A stretch of 64,000 bases of DNA from Capra hircus. Its lineage: Eukaryota; Chordata; Mammalia; Artiodactyla; Bovidae. Position numbers and translations under genes: made by a program. Positions within the stretch are counted from its first letter, which is position 1, and every line of letters starts with the position of its first letter. Shown here piece after piece: positions 10,619 to 23,266 of this stretch. The stretch covers positions 101,010,315 to 101,074,314 of the forward strand of contig NC_030810.1 of assembly GCF_001704415.2 (NCBI RefSeq), in the 5' to 3' direction. Below the pieces are notes generated by a model. The model made no database searches, was not told the DNA's origin, and was given only the letters and a program-made list of their open reading frames with translations.

Positions 10619-12390
10619 TAAATGAAACCATACAGTATATAGTCTTTCATGTCTAGGTTTGTTCGCTTAGTGTAGTTCTTCTAAGACTGATGCATGTAGG
10701 TTGCATAGACCAATAGATTATTGCATTTAATTACTGATAGTATTCCATTGGATGAATTTGTTACAATTTATTTATCCATCCACTTGTTGTTGCCCATTTG
10801 TGTTGTTTCCAGTTTGGGCTATTATTACTGAAGCTGCTGTGAAATAACATTAATGTACAGGTTTTATGTAGATTTATGTTTTCATTTCCCTTGAATATAT
10901 ATATAGCTAGAAATGGAATTGCAGGGTCAAATGCTAAGTGTAAGTAACCTTATAAACTGTTTTTCAAAGAGGCTGTACTATTTTTTTTTCCTCATCTGTA
11001 GTGGAGTGTTCCAGTTGCTCCATAACCTCTTGAACACTTCACATTTTCAGTTTTTAAATTCTGGTCATTCTGAGTATAATGGTAGCTTAGTCTGATTTTA
11101 ATTTGCATTTGCCTAATGACTCATGGTGAGTGTATTTTCATGTGCTTACTGGCTTTTCTTATATCTTCATTGTTGACGTAGCTGTTCTACTCGTGCCCAT
11201 TTAAAAAATTGGGCTGTTTGTCTTGTTATTTTGTGTAAGAGTTCTTTATATATTTTGTATATGTCTTCTATCAGATAGAAGCCTTGTGAAATATTTCTCT
11301 CAGTCTGTGGCTTGCCTTTTTATTTTATTTTTACCTGCCTTTGAAAAAAAAAAACCATAAAGTCTGATGAAGTCTGGTTTGTCAATTTCTTTCTGTTACG
11401 GATATTCCTTTTTTGTGTTCTGAGAAATCTGCCTGCCCCAAGGATGCAAATCTTTTATGTTTTCTTAAGAAAGTTTTATAGTTTTACCTTTCTGTTTTTG
11501 CAATTACTTTATTTTGGGGTTTGAGTCACGTATCATAAATTCACCCATTTAAAGTATACAGTTCAGTGGTTCTTGGTATGCTCAGCATTGTGCAGCTATC
11601 ACCACAATTTCAGAACATTTTCATCCTCTCAGAAAGAAACTTTGTACCCTTTAGCTGTCACTCTTCAAACCTCCTATCCCGGCTAGTGCTAGACATCTAC
11701 TTTCTATCTCTGTAGATTTGCCCATTCTGGACGTTTCATATAAATGAAGCCATGTGTGTTTTCAAGGTTTATCCATGTTGTAGCATGTATCAACCAAATG
11801 GCATTCCACTTTATGAATGTACCACATTTAACTTATCTGTTGTTCAGTTGATGGACATTTGGGTTTTTTCCTACACTTTGCTTCTTATGTATAATGCTGG
11901 ATTGAGCATGTGTATACAAGTTTTTGTGTGGATACCTGTTTTCATTTCTCTTGGAAAGTAATACTCAGGAGTAAAATTGCTGGATTATATGATAACTTTT
12001 ATGATGAACTTTTTGAGGAAATGCCAAATTGTTTTCCAAAGTGGGTGGATCCTGGTTTTCTTGTTTGTTGTTTTTTTTCTGTCTGCGCCATGCTTGACAC
12101 GCAGGATCTTAGTTCCCTGACCAGGGATCAAACCCACACCCCTTGTATTAGAAGTGTGGAGTTTTAACCACTGGACTGCCAGAGAAATCCCAGTTTTATT
12201 CTTATGTTTAGGTCTGTGATCCATTTTGAGTTGACTGTTTTATATGTATGATCTAGGGGTCAAGGTTATTTCCCCCTCCATCCCCATGTGGACATCTTGT
12301 TTCAGCAGTTGTGTTGAAAAGACCATTCTTTCCCCATTGAAACGTCTTGACATTATTGTTGAAAATCAGTTGAACAAATATGTGTGTGTT
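10619..12390 (-). mobile_element. Old L1 (L1M-type), antisense, right part
   Basis: Continues the ancient L1 interrupted by the inverted BovB. Recognisable antisense L1 wording includes 'accatacagtatatagtc', 'gaaatggaattgcagggtc', 'acccatttaaagtatacagt', 'catttgggttttttccta' and 'ctttccccattgaaacgtct'. Two related 3'-end blocks occur (10619-11480 and 11500-12390), so more than one copy may be present. Confidence 0.7.
12071..12191 (-). mobile_element. CHR-type tRNA SINE fragment, antisense
   Basis: Antisense CHR wording: 'ggatcttagttccctgacca', 'gggatcaaaccc', then 'ttaaccactggactgccag' and a final 'aaatccc'. It is inserted in old L1. Confidence 0.8.
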
Positions 12391-14040
12391 TATTTTTGTA
12401 TTAATTGAGTATATGTCTGAACATTTTAATATTTATGTCATTTTGAGTTTGTCCTCTGTTTAGTGTTTTTGTTTTCCTTGAGAATGGCTCATAACTTCTG
12501 AGTTCTTTGTATAGTGAGTAATTTTGGACTGTGTCCTGGGTAGGACATTGTGTAGGCTCTGGATTCTGTGATATTCCTCTGAGGAATGTTGATATCTTTA
12601 TTTAACCTGGCAGTTAACTGAGTAAGCTGTCAGCTTCTGTGAGTTGTACAAGTCTCATTACAATTCTTCAAGCTTTTGCTGTGCTGCTTTTGAGTCTGTC
12701 TTGTGTGTATATCATTTAGGGAGGAATCATCCTGAGGAGTATGTGATGTTTGTTCACAGAGTTAAGGCATCTCTTTCTCTGACTCTCTCTCCTTTGTAAA
12801 TCTCCACTCATTTTGGTGGCATCTGTGATTGCCCAGAACCTGTCTCTCTTTCCTCCAGCCAGAAAGAGGTCTATTGGAGTTTTAGTTGCTTAAGTTATGC
12901 TACTTTGTGACTGATGTCCACTATGAAAGCAAAACTCCCCAAAGTAGGAAATTCCCCAACTCTTTGTCAGTTGCTTCATGTTTTGACTCCAGTCAACAAT
13001 TTTAGAGTACTATTCAGAATCATCAAGTAATTGGGTTTTGTATTTTTTTCCAGAGTTTGTGGTTGTTCAGTGTGAGGGTTGGTCTATAGTGAGTTTACCT
13101 GAAGCATGATCTTCAGTTCTACCCATTTTTAGTGTGTAATGAAGCCATTATGTCGTTTTGATGAATTGATCCCTTAAACATTCTCTCTTGTAACGTTCTT
13201 TGTTCTGAAGTCTTTCTCTAATGTTAACATATAGCCACTAATAGTCACTTCAGCCTTCTTTTGATTATTGTTTTCATTGGATATCTTTTCCATCCTTTTT
13301 AACCTATCGGTATAATTATATTTGAAATTAGTTTACTGGAGATAGCATATAATTGTGTCTTGCTTTTTGATGCAGTCTGGCAATCTTGGTCTTTTATTTA
13401 CAGTGTGTAGTCTGCTTCCTTAGTGTAATTATTGATATAGTTAAAATTAAATCTGCCATCTTATTTTTTGTTACCTGTATCTCATCTGCTCTTTAGTCCT
13501 CCTTTTTTGCTCTTTTCAATTAATAGAATATTTTTAATGATACCATGTTGTCTCTATATAATTTGTCTAATTTTGTTAGTGGCTGTGTTAGGTTTGCAGT
13601 ATGCATCTTTATAAATAGTATCTTTAATACGTTATTGCTTCTCAGTGTAAGAATTTACTATTGGTATATTTCACTTCTACCTTTTATCCTTTGTGCTGTT
13701 GTTACACATTTTTCTTCTATATGTATGATAAATTTTATGAGATTTTGTTGTTGTCTTTGCTTTAAGTAATTAAAGAGATTGAAAATGAGAAGAGTTTCTT
13801 TATATTTAAGCACATATTTCCATTTCTTGTGTTTTTCATTCCTTTGTGTAATTGTAGTTTCAGTTTCCATCTGGTATCATATTCCTTCTGCCTGAAGAAA
13901 TTCCATTAATATTCTTGTAGTGTAGATCTGCTGGCAGTGATGTCTCTTAGCTTTTGTTGATCTGAAGAAGTCTTTATTTCACCCTTATGTTTGAAAGGCG
14001 TAAAATTCAGGGATGAGGATTTTTTTCTTTCAGTACGTTA
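12391..14040. repeat. AT-rich ancient LINE-like sequence
   Basis: T-rich on the + strand and without exons. Phrases such as 'cttctgcctgaagaaattcc' and 'gatctgctggcagtgatgtctctta' recur in antisense 5' portions of old L1/HAL1-type elements. Assignment is from remembered family wording only and the borders are not resolved. Confidence 0.45.
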
Positions 14041-14312
14041 GAAATGTCATGCCAAAGGAACAGCTCTCAGTTTCACCAGTCTTTTCTATTCTGGTGTTAT
14101 TTAGTCTCTGTTTCATTTATTTCTGCTCTGATCTTGATGGGGTCTTTCCTTCTACTAACTAGGTTTTGTTTGTGTGTTTTTCTAGTAACTTTAGGTGTAG
14201 TTTACTTGTTTATTGGAGATTTTTCTTGTTTCCTAAAGTAGACTTATATTGTTATAAACATCTCTTAGAACTGCTTTTGTTGTTTGCATAGGTTTTGGAT
14301 CATTGTGTTTTC

Positions 14313-15448
14313 TTTTTTTTTTTTATTCTTTTTATTTTTTTAATTCTATTTATTTTTTTTATTTTTTAAATTTTAAAATCTTTAATTCTTACATGCATTC
14401 CCAAACATGAACCCCCCTCCCACCTCCCTCCCCATAACATCTCTTTGGGTCATCCCCATGCACCAGCTCCAAGCATGCTGTATCCTGCATCAGACATAGA
14501 CTGGCGATTCAATTCTTACATGATAGTATACATGTTAGAATGTCATTCTCCCAAATCATCACACCCTCTCCCTCTCCCTCTGAGTCCAAAAGTCCATTAT
14601 ACACATCTGTGTCTCTTTCCCTGTCTTGCATACAGGGTCGTCATTGCCATCTTCCTAAATTCCATATATATGTGTTGGTATACTGTATTGGTGTTTTTCT
14701 TTCTGGCTTACTTCACTCTGTATAATCGGCTCCAGTTTCATCCATCTCATCAGAACTGATTCAAATGAATTCTTTTTTATGGCTGAGTAATACTCCATTG
14801 TGTATATGTACCACAGCTTTCTTATCCATTCATCTGCTGATGGACATCTAGGTTGTTTCCATGTCCTAGCTATTATAAACAGTGCTGCGATGAACATTGG
14901 GGTACATGTGTCTCTTTCAATTCTGGTTTCCTCGGTGTGTATGCCCAGAAGTGGGATTGCTGGGTCATAAGGTAGTTCTATTTGCAATTTTTTAAGGAAT
15001 CTCCACACTGTTCTCCATAGTGGCTGTACTAGTTTGCATTCCCACCAACAGTGTAGGAGGGTTCCCTTTTCTCCACACCCTCTCCAGCATTTATTGCTTG
15101 CAGATTTTTGGATCGCAGCCATTCTGACTGGTGTGAAGTGGTACCTGCATTGTGGTTTTGATTTGCATTTCTCTAATAATGAGTGATGTTGAGCATCTTT
15201 TCATGTGTTTGTTAGCCATCCGTATGTCTTCTTTGGAGAAATGTCTATTTAGTTCTTTGGCCCATTTTTTGATTGGGTCGTTTATTTTTCTGGAATTGAG
15301 CTGCAGAAGTTGTTTGTATATTTTTGAGATTAGTTGTTTGTCAGTTGCTTCATTTGCTATTATTTTCTCCCATTCAGAAGGCTGTCTTTTCACCTTGCTT
15401 ATATTTTCCTTTGTTGTGCATAAGCTTTTAATTTTAATTAGATCCCAT
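14313..15448 (-). mobile_element. Young ruminant L1 (L1_BT-like), 5'-truncated, antisense, with 16 bp target-site duplication
   Basis: The minus strand gives ORF2 C-terminal protein nearly intact: 15393-15091 (MKRQPSEWEKIIANEATDKQ…) then 15122-14655 (WRGCGEKGTLLHCWWECKL, ELPYDPAIPLLGI, ARTWKQPRCPS, YTMEYYSAIKKN). One frame break lies between them. A 3' UTR and a poly-A tail follow, seen as poly-T at about 14313-14330 on +. GGATCATTGTGTTTTC occurs at 14297-14312 and again at 15449-15464. Length is 1136 bp. Confidence 0.95.
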
Positions 15449-15740
15449 GGATCATTGTGTTTTCATTTGTCTCCATGTTTTTTAAAATTTCCTGTTTGAT
15501 TTCTTCACCCATTGTTTGTTGAGTAGCATATTGTTTAGCCTCCATGTGTTTGTGGTTTTTGCAGTTTTTTTCTTGTAATTAATTTCTAGTCTCCTAGCAT
15601 TGTGGTCAGAAAAGATGTTTGATATGATTTCAATCTTAAATTTCATGAGACTTGTTTTGTAGTCTAGTATGTGATCTGTTCTGAAGACTTCTGTGTACAC
15701 TTGAAAAGAATGAATAATTTGCTTCTTTGGGGTGGGATGT

Positions 15741-16913
15741 TATAACTGCTAGCAAAGTACTGCTCAGAATCCTTCAAGTTAGGCTTCAACAGTATGTGAA
15801 CCAAGAACTTCCAGATGTACAAGCTGGATTTGGAAAAGGCAGAGGAACCAGAGATCAAATTGCCGACATCTATTCATAGGAAAAGCTAGAGAATTCCAGA
15901 AAAAGCAACTATTTCTGCTTCATTAACTATGCTAAAGCCTTTGACTGTGTAGATCACAACAAACTGGAAAATTCTTAAAGAGATGGGAATACCAGACCAC
16001 CTGACCTGCCTTCTGAGAAACCTGTATGCAGGTCAAGAGGCAACAGTTAAAACTGGACATGAAACAATGGACTGGTTCAAAATTGGGAATGGAATACGAT
16101 AAGGCTGTATATTGTCACACTGCTTATTCAACCTATATGCAGAGTACATCATGTGAAATGCCAGGCTGGATGAAGCACAAGTTGGAATCAAGATTGTGGG
16201 AAGAAATATCAGGTATGAAGATGACACCACCTTTATGGCCGAAAGCAAAGAAGAACTAAAGGGCCTCTTGATGAGAGTGCAAAGTTGTCTTAAAACTCAA
16301 CATTCAAAATATGAAGGTCACAGCATCTAGTCCCATCACTCCATGGCAGCTAGATGGGGAAACAGTGACAGACTTTATTTTCTTGAGGTCCAGAATCTCT
16401 GTGAATGGTGACTGCAGTCATGAAATTAAAGGACACTTGTTCCTTGGAAGAAAGGGAATGATAAACCTAGACAGGATATTAAAAAGCAGACGCATTATTT
16501 TGCCTACAAAGGTCCATATAGTTAAAGCTATGGTTTTTCCAGTAGTCATGTATGGATGTGAGAACTGGAAAATAAAATAAGCTGAGTGCTGAAGAACTGA
16601 TGCTTTAAAACTGTGGTGCTGGAAAGGACTCTTGAGAGTCCTCTGGACTGCAAGAAGATCAAACTAGTCAATCCTAAAGGAAATCAGTCCTGAATATTCA
16701 TTGGAAGGACTGATGCTGAAGCTGAAGCTCCAGTCCTTTGGCCGCCTGATGGGAAAAGCTGACTCATTGGAAAAGACCCTGATGCTAGGAAAGACTGAAG
16801 GCAGGAGGAGAAGGGGGTAACAGAGGATGAGATGGTTGGATGGCATCACCAACTTAATGGATATGAGTTTGAGCAAACTCCAGTAGATGGTGAAGGACAG
16901 GGAAGGCTGGCGT
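15741..16913 (+). mobile_element. Diverged 5'-truncated BovB LINE, sense
   Basis: Reads BovB RT from 'gctagcaaagtactgctcag' through RNLYAG- and YEDDTTFMAE-like parts to 'ggaaggctggcgtgcc', with many indels and stops. For example the YADD box is changed to YEDD and ORFs are short (16026-16259, 16311-16580). It lies within the old antisense L1, which resumes at about 16914 (GTCCATCTGGTCTGATGTG). No clear target-site duplication was found. Confidence 0.85.
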
Positions 16914-16968
16914 GCCGTCCATCTGGTCTGATGTGTCATTTAAGGCTAGTGTTAATTATTGATTTTCT

Positions 16969-17086
16969 TCTTTTTTTTTTTGGCCATAGCACTTGGCATG
17001 TGGAGTTTCCCCCCCAGGGATTGAACCCACAACCCCTGCATTGGCAGTGCAGAGTCTTAACCACTGGAATGCTGGGACTATCCCTC
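16969..17086 (-). mobile_element. CHR-type SINE, antisense, 14 bp target-site duplication
   Basis: Poly-T followed by 'ggccatagcacttggcatg', 'gggattgaaccc', 'ttaaccactgg' and a final 'actatccc'. ATTATTGATTTTCT is found at 16955-16968 and 17087-17100. Confidence 0.9.
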
Positions 17087-17233
17087 ATTATTGATTTTCT
17101 GTTTGGATTATCTCTCCATTGATGTAGGTGTGGTGTTAAAGTCCTGTACTATCATTGTGTTACTGCCAACTTGTCCCCTTTATATTTATTAATATTTGCT
17201 TTATGTATTTAGGTGCTCCTGTGTTGGGTGCAT

Positions 17234-17451
17234 GGGCTTCCCTGGTGGCTCAGATGGTAAAGCATCTGCCTGCAATGCAGGAGACCTGGGTTTGATCCCT
17301 GGGTTGGGAAGATCCCCTGGAGAAGGGAATGGCAACCCACTCCAGTATTCTCGCTTGGAGAATTCCATGGACAGAGGAGCCTGGCAGGCTATAGTCCATG
17401 AGGTGTCAAAGAGTCGGACATGACTGAGCGACTAACACAGCAGCAACAGCA
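17234..17451 (+). mobile_element. Bov-tA SINE, sense, 12 bp target-site duplication
   Basis: Complete sense Bov-tA, from 'gggcttccctggtggctcag' to 'gactgagcgactaacacag' plus a CAG-rich tail. Flanks TGTTGGGTGCAT (17222-17233) and TGTTGGGTACAT (17452-17463) differ by one base. Confidence 0.94.
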
Positions 17452-19856
17452 TGTTGGGTACATACATATTTACAGTTGTTATATCTTACTGGATTGATCC
17501 ATTGATTGTTATGTAATTTTCTTCTTTATCTCTTATTACAGACCTTGTTTTAAAGTGTATTTGGTTTGATATAACTATTGTTACCCTGGCTTTCTTTACA
17601 TTTCATTCATACGGCATACCTTTTTCCATTCCCTCCTTTTCTGCCTGTGTGTCTTTAGATCTGAAGTGAATTCTCTTAGGCAACATATATATGGTTCTTG
17701 TTTGTATATCCATTCAGCAGCTCTGTGTCTTTTGATTGGAGTACCTAGTCGATTTATATTTAAAGCAATTGGATAGATTTGTACTTAGTGCCATTTTAAT
17801 TGTTTTGGGGTTGTTTTTATGACCCTTTTTTCTTCTTTTCTTTGTCTTTTGCTTTTTACGGTGTCTTTAGCATTATGTTTGGATTCCTTTGTCTTCTTTG
17901 TGTGTATATCTTGTGTAGACATTTGGTTTGTGATTACCATGAAGTTTATATATAGCAGTCTGTCACTCTATATGATTGTTTAAGTTTCTGACCCCTTAAT
18001 TTTGAATGCATTTTAACAATCCTGTGTTTTTACTCTTCACCGTGTTTATTGTTTTTAACATCATATTTTACATCCTTTTTTGATGTGTATATCTCTTAAC
18101 TGCTTATTGTGGTATTGATCATTTTGATACTTTTGTCTTTTAACCTCCCTACTAGCTTTATAATTGACTGATCAACTAAGTACCTTTACTGTATGTTTGT
18201 CTTTAACAATGAGATTTTCCCTTTGCTAATTTCTTATTTGTAGTTGTGGCCTTTTTTGCATAGAGAAGTCCCTTTAGCGTTTCTTGTAAAGTTGGTTTCA
18301 TAGGGCTAAACTCTTTTAGCTTTTGCTTGTCTGTAAACCATTTTTGATTTTCTCCCTCAAATCTGAAGAATACCTTTCCAGGTAGAGTGTTCTGGGCTGT
18401 GGGTGTTTTCCTTTCATCACTGTAGTATATTGTGTCACTCCCTACTGGTCTGCGGTTTCTGCTGAAAAGTCGACTGATAGCCTGATGGGAGTTAGTTCCC
18501 TTGTGCATAACTAGTTGCTTTTCCTTCATTGCTTTTAATATTCTCTCTTTATCTTTAATTTTTGCTGTTTTAATGACAGCGTGTCTTGGAGTGGTCCTCT
18601 TTGGGTTGGTCTGTTTGGGACTCACTGTGCTTCCCAGATCTGGATGTCTGGTTTCTTTCCTAAGTTAGGAAATTTTTTAGTTACTACATCTTCAAATATG
18701 CTCTCAGCACCTTTTATTTCTTTTCTCCTTCTGGGACCACTGTTAAATGAATGTTATATGCTTGATGTTGTCCTAAAGGTCTCATTTTTAAAAAATTATT
18801 TTTCCTTTTTTCTGTTCAGTTTGAGTTATTTTCTTTACTCTGTCTTCCAGTTTTCTGATTCATTCCTCTGTATCATCTAATCTCTTATTGAATCCTTCTA
18901 GTGTATTTTTTATTTTAGTTACTGTATTTTTCATCTCTTTGGGTCTACTTTATATTTTCTAACTCTGTTAGAAAAAGTCTAACTTCTCACTGTGTTCATC
19001 TAGTCTTCTCCAAAGTTCTTTGAACATTTTTATGATCATTACCTTGAAATCTTTGTTGTATAAATTGCTTATCTCCATTTCACTTAGTTCTTTTTCTGGG
19101 GTTTTGTCTTGTTCCTTTGTTTGGAACATATTCCTCTGTAGCCTAATTTTGCCTAATTCTGTGTTTTTATTCCTATGTATTTGGTAGGTTGGAATGTTTC
19201 CTTATCATGGAGAAGTGGCCTTAAGTAGGAAATGCTTATGGGCCAGCAGCATACTTGCTTCTGGTCTCCAGACCTTTATGCTTTAGGGGTGCCATCTATA
19301 TGGGCTGCATGAGCCCTTCTGTTGTGGCAGGCTGACTACTGTGAGGCACATCGGTAAGCATGGCTGGCTTCTGACTGGGTTGGTTGCCAAGCCTTGCCTA
19401 ATGCAGAAGCTGTTACCTACTGGTGGGTCGGGCCATGTCCTGGGAGGGTTCTGGGTCAGATATCAGACTGCTGGTAAGTGCGGCCAGTTCCTGACTCAGC
19501 TGGCTGAGGGGTCTGGAGTTTTCCACAGTTGATGTTGGCCCACTGGTGGGTGAGCCTTGATCCCTGGGCAGCTGGCCAATAAATACATATGGAGAGACGA
19601 TGATCAACATCATTAATAATCTTGGAACTGTAAATTAGGACCAGAGCAAGAAATCTTTTCATACCCATTCCATTTGCAAGAGTTAAGAGGATCTTTTTAT
19701 ATTATTACTGAAAAGGAATGTAAGGAGTATAAATTTATGTAATTGCTTTAGCTTATAAGTTGGCATTGTCTCCTTAGGTTGAATATTCACATACCTTATA
19801 ATTCTGAAGTTCCTCACATAGAGTGTATCCAGGAGAATCTCTTATATTAATGTATG

Positions 19857-20105
19857 TACTACAGGCGGCGCATGCACAAATGTTCACAGTAGCATTGTTC
19901 ATAATAGCTAAAACCAAGAAATATTAAAACCCAGAAACAACCTAAATGTATGTCAACAGAACAGACTTTTTTAAAAATGCAAAACAACAAAGTGCTATGT
20001 ACAGTGGAATAAACCACAAAGATATATAGCATTGTGGATGAGACTATGTGAGAAAATAAGTGCCAAAAGTCTTATTCTGCATGATAGACTTTTTATAAAA
20101 CTGAA
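19857..20105 (+). mobile_element. Old L1 3' fragment, sense
   Basis: Sense wording of L1 ORF2 C-terminus: 'gttcacagtagcattgttca', 'aaacaacctaaatgtatg', 'acagtggaataaa'. It is highly diverged. Confidence 0.65.
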
Positions 20106-20127
20106 ATACCCTTTGAAAATTAAAATG

Positions 20128-20403
20128 AGGACTTCCTTGACGGTCCAGTGGTTAAGAATCTGCCTGCCAATGCAGAGGACACAGGTTCGATCCCTAGTCT
20201 GGGAAGAGTCCATGTTCCCTGAGGCAGCTAAACCCACGCACCACAACTGCTGAGCCCGCATGTCACAACTGCTGAAACCCGTGTGCTCTAGAGCCTGTGC
20301 TGTGCAACAAGAGAAGCTGCTGCAGTGAGAAACCCACGCACCACAACTAGAGAAAGGCTGCACACAACAACAAGGACCCAGGGCAGCCAAAGAAATTACC
20401 ATG
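20128..20403 (+). mobile_element. CHR-2-type SINE, sense, 13 bp target-site duplication
   Basis: Sense CHR: 'aggacttccttgacggtcca', 'gtggttaagaatctgcctgc', 'caggttcgatccc', then the ACAACTGCTGAGCC-type tail. GAAAATTAAAATG lies at 20115-20127 and 20404-20416. Confidence 0.93.
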
Positions 20404-20416
20404 GAAAATTAAAATG

Positions 20417-21814
20417 TGAAGATTACATGTAAACGTAGTTTGTGCTTTTGTGAGGATTTATCAGTTACCACCTCCTGGCATTCATTCCACAGAATTAAGT
20501 CATGAGGATAAAGTAAAATGGTATGGCATGGATTTTCAACATTTACATATAGAGAAATTTAGAAATTATTTCAAAGCGAATTTTGAAACTTTTATTTGCA
20601 GAATCCAGAGAGACAAAATCAGATCACTGATCAGATAAGTTTTACAGTTTCCCCGCTCATAATTCATTCCTTTTCCCTCGTTGGGGTCGAACTCAGCAAA
20701 GAGTATCTCAAGAGGGCAATAACTTGGTACCCTTGGAAGCTGGCTTTGCAATCTGAACATTCCAACTTTTGAAGTTTTGTAGGATATGGTCAGTTGGAGA
20801 AGACAGTGATCAGTGATCGTTAAATTCAACATGTTCTCGCAAGCTAGACAAACTGTCTAATTTCCATATATGAGCCAGCCAGTCTGGGGTTTACATTAAG
20901 ATGGAAAGATCCTAGAAGTACTACCTGCCTGCCTATATCTTTAGTCCCTATTTTATGATAATCTCCTTCATGTCTGGCAAATATATTTTTTGACTGACCA
21001 TTTTCATTTGTAATGAGTCTGTGGTCATTTCTCATGGACCATGGACCTTCACAAGTTGATTCACCAGGGAATCCGTCATTTTCTTTGCAAATGAGTGTGT
21101 CCAAATCAGCGAAATGAATACTGATGGATCATAGGTTAATTTTAAGGACAAATGAAAAACAAAGCATCACTGTTGTAATATCTTTTTGTATGCTTTTCAT
21201 TTGCTAAGCACCGCTAATTTAAAAATGGTTTAGCTCTTGTGGAAGCCATTCCTACCTGCATGAATGTATTACTGAACTGTCAGGCATCCTATTTATAGTT
21301 CTGTTCCCTTTGACTTTACGTTTAAGTGGGAAGAGGTGAGTGGTGAGAGGCCATTTGATGTTACTGTTCTCACCTTATGAGAAACTGAAATTTTAGGGTT
21401 GAAATTGTCACAAAGGCCTCTTAAATTTTAAGGTTCTTTCTACCCTGAGAAATGTTTTGTTAGACTTGAGATCACTCAAGTGATCATCATTGGGGAAATG
21501 TAGTCATAGTCTTTAGAAGGCAGTGATGGAAATACTTGGTATTACATGTGATTCATTACAGTCAGTTACAAATTTACATGATAATTATAAGAAGAAAACT
21601 CATTGGTCAGGATCGTATTCATTCCCTGGACACTGATAGTAGTTAGAGGATTTGCTTAGGGGAGGATCATAGGAGGAGAGCTGTGAGAGAGGAGTTTTGA
21701 ATGACTAATTATTGTTACATTTAATTTATGCTTCTTAAATCATAGAAGCATGGAAGAGATTCTTCTTGAGACTGAAGGAAGTGCTTTGGTGTTTACATTC
21801 TCAGTGACAGTCTT
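20417..21814. other. Intron 2 sequence without recognised content
   Basis: Ordinary intronic sequence; ORFs here are short and of low complexity. No exon-like conserved peptide, tRNA, snRNA or young transposon was recognised. Confidence 0.5.
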
Positions 21815-22150
21815 TGTTTATTTATTAAATTGAAGTGTAGTTGATTTAGAGTAATTGTGTTAACTGTATCTGTACAACAAAGTGATTCAGTTATATATAT
21901 ATATTCTTTTAAAAGAATATATATACTTTTTTGTATACATTCATACATATATATACACACTTTCTTTTTTATATTCTTTTCCATTATGGTTTATCATAGG
22001 ATATTGAACATAGTTCTCTATGCTGTACAGTAGGACCTTGGTGTTCATCCATTCTGTATATAAAAGCTTACGTCTGGTAACCCCAGCCTGCTACTCCCAT
22101 CCCTCCCCCAACCCCTTCTCTCTTGGCAACCACCAGTCTGTTCTGTGTTC
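21815..22150 (-). mobile_element. L1 3' end fragment, antisense
   Basis: Antisense cattle L1 3' end, from 'attaaattgaagtgtagttg' through 'tacaacaaagtgattcagtt' and 'atgctgtacagtaggacctt' to 'tcttggcaaccaccagtctg', with an expanded TATA-rich segment at 21893-21960. Confidence 0.85.
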
Positions 22151-22994
22151 AGTGACTAAGTCTTGATTACCTGAGTAGATGACCTGTTTTGTGCACATTT
22201 AAATTTGTGAGTGATTTTTGCTAATCCAGTAAGTGTGATTTGGGGCTAATTTTCCCATCTCTGTGTAATTTGATATGTTCTGAGACTACAAAGTTACTTA
22301 CTTGATGTTTTTGGATCATGTATCCCACCACTTTCCTTTATGAGGACACATACCTAAGAACTGCACATATATACATTCGTTTCTTCATCAAATATTTACT
22401 GAGTGCCTACGTGTGCCAGGCCCTAAACTGTCGACTTTTTAATGAGGATTATTAACTGTTTATTATTATGAGGAGGTCCTTAGAGTACTTTATTCTTCAG
22501 CTTTTTGTTAACTCTGTTTTAATGTTGGAAAGGAGAAGACCAAAACCAGGGACATCTGATTTTAAAAAGGAGCTTTGGCAAAAACGATCTTTTTGGTGGC
22601 AAAAATGATCTTTTTGGTAGCAAAAATACCAGTATTGCTTACATCATTTTTTAGACCTTTTCTTTGGAAATGTGGTTCACACACAAATGTCAGTCACTTT
22701 GCCTTATGATCAATTCTAACTTTTTACATCTCTCTCCAAATTTGCTTGCTTGTTCATTCACATTGGCTTTGAATGATTTTTAATTTTCTGAAAATAAAAA
22801 CTGATAATTGGCTCCAAAGATATTTAAAACAGTGTACTGGAGTTTAATTGTAATAGCAAAAATATGATCATGGGCCCCTTGAAGGCAGCATCTGTCTTTT
22901 TTACATACAATTTCTGGCACGTTTATTAAAAGTAAATTTTGTTTTATGGTCACCTTGAACATAAATTCTCTGTTAAGTGTATAGGGAAATATAC
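22151..22994. other. End of intron 2: short tandem duplication, little else
   Basis: Contains two copies of a 21 bp unit (GGCAAAAACGATCTTTTTGGT and a one-base variant) at 22577-22618. An L2/MIR-like phrase 'tatttactgagtgcctacg' lies near 22390. No gene was recognised. Confidence 0.5.
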
Positions 22995-23266
22995 CTGCTG
23001 CTGCTGCTAAGTCACATCAGTCATGTCCGACTCTGCAACCTCATAGACGGCAGCCCACCAGGCTCCCCTGTCCCTGGGATTCTCCAGGCAAGAACACTGG
23101 AGTGGGTTGCCATTTCCTTCTCCAGTGCATGAAAGTGAAAAGTGAAAGTGAAGTCACCCAGTTGTGTCCTACCCTTTGTGACCCCATGGACTGCAGTCTA
23201 CCAGGCTCCTTCGTCCATGGGATTTTCCAGGCGAGAGTACTGGAGTGGGGTGGCATTGCCTTCTCT
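22995..23266 (-). mobile_element. Bov-A2 SINE (dimer), antisense
   Basis: Two tandem Bov-A monomers read on the minus strand: GCTGCTG tract, 'gtccgactctgcaacctc', 'gtgcatgaaagtgaaaag', second monomer 'accccatggactgcagtc', end 'attgccttctctg'. It sits about 90 bp before exon 3, yet leaves the exon 3 acceptor and its pyrimidine tract (23333-23358) intact. Confidence 0.93.

Larger units (their letters stand above)
14041..19585 (-). mobile_element. Old near full-length L1, antisense, interrupted by four later insertions
   Basis: L1 pieces at 14041-14312, 15465-15740, 16914-16968, 17101-17233 and 17464-19585 form one series in L1 order on the minus strand. ORF1 C-terminal domain reads at 18625-18203 (TPRHAVIKTAKIKDKERIL, WFTDKQKLKEFSPMKPTLQE, matching the RNA-binding part of ORF1p). 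19200-19585 has the GC-richer, repeat-bearing look of an L1 5' UTR. ORF2 sequence follows leftwards. It is crippled by stops. Inserted in it are a young L1, a BovB, a CHR SINE and a Bov-tA SINE, each described separately. Confidence 0.8.

Noticed and set aside
18203..18625. 140-residue basic protein on the minus strand
   Set aside because: Matches the L1 ORF1p C-terminal domain and is in order with other L1 pieces; truncated and dead.
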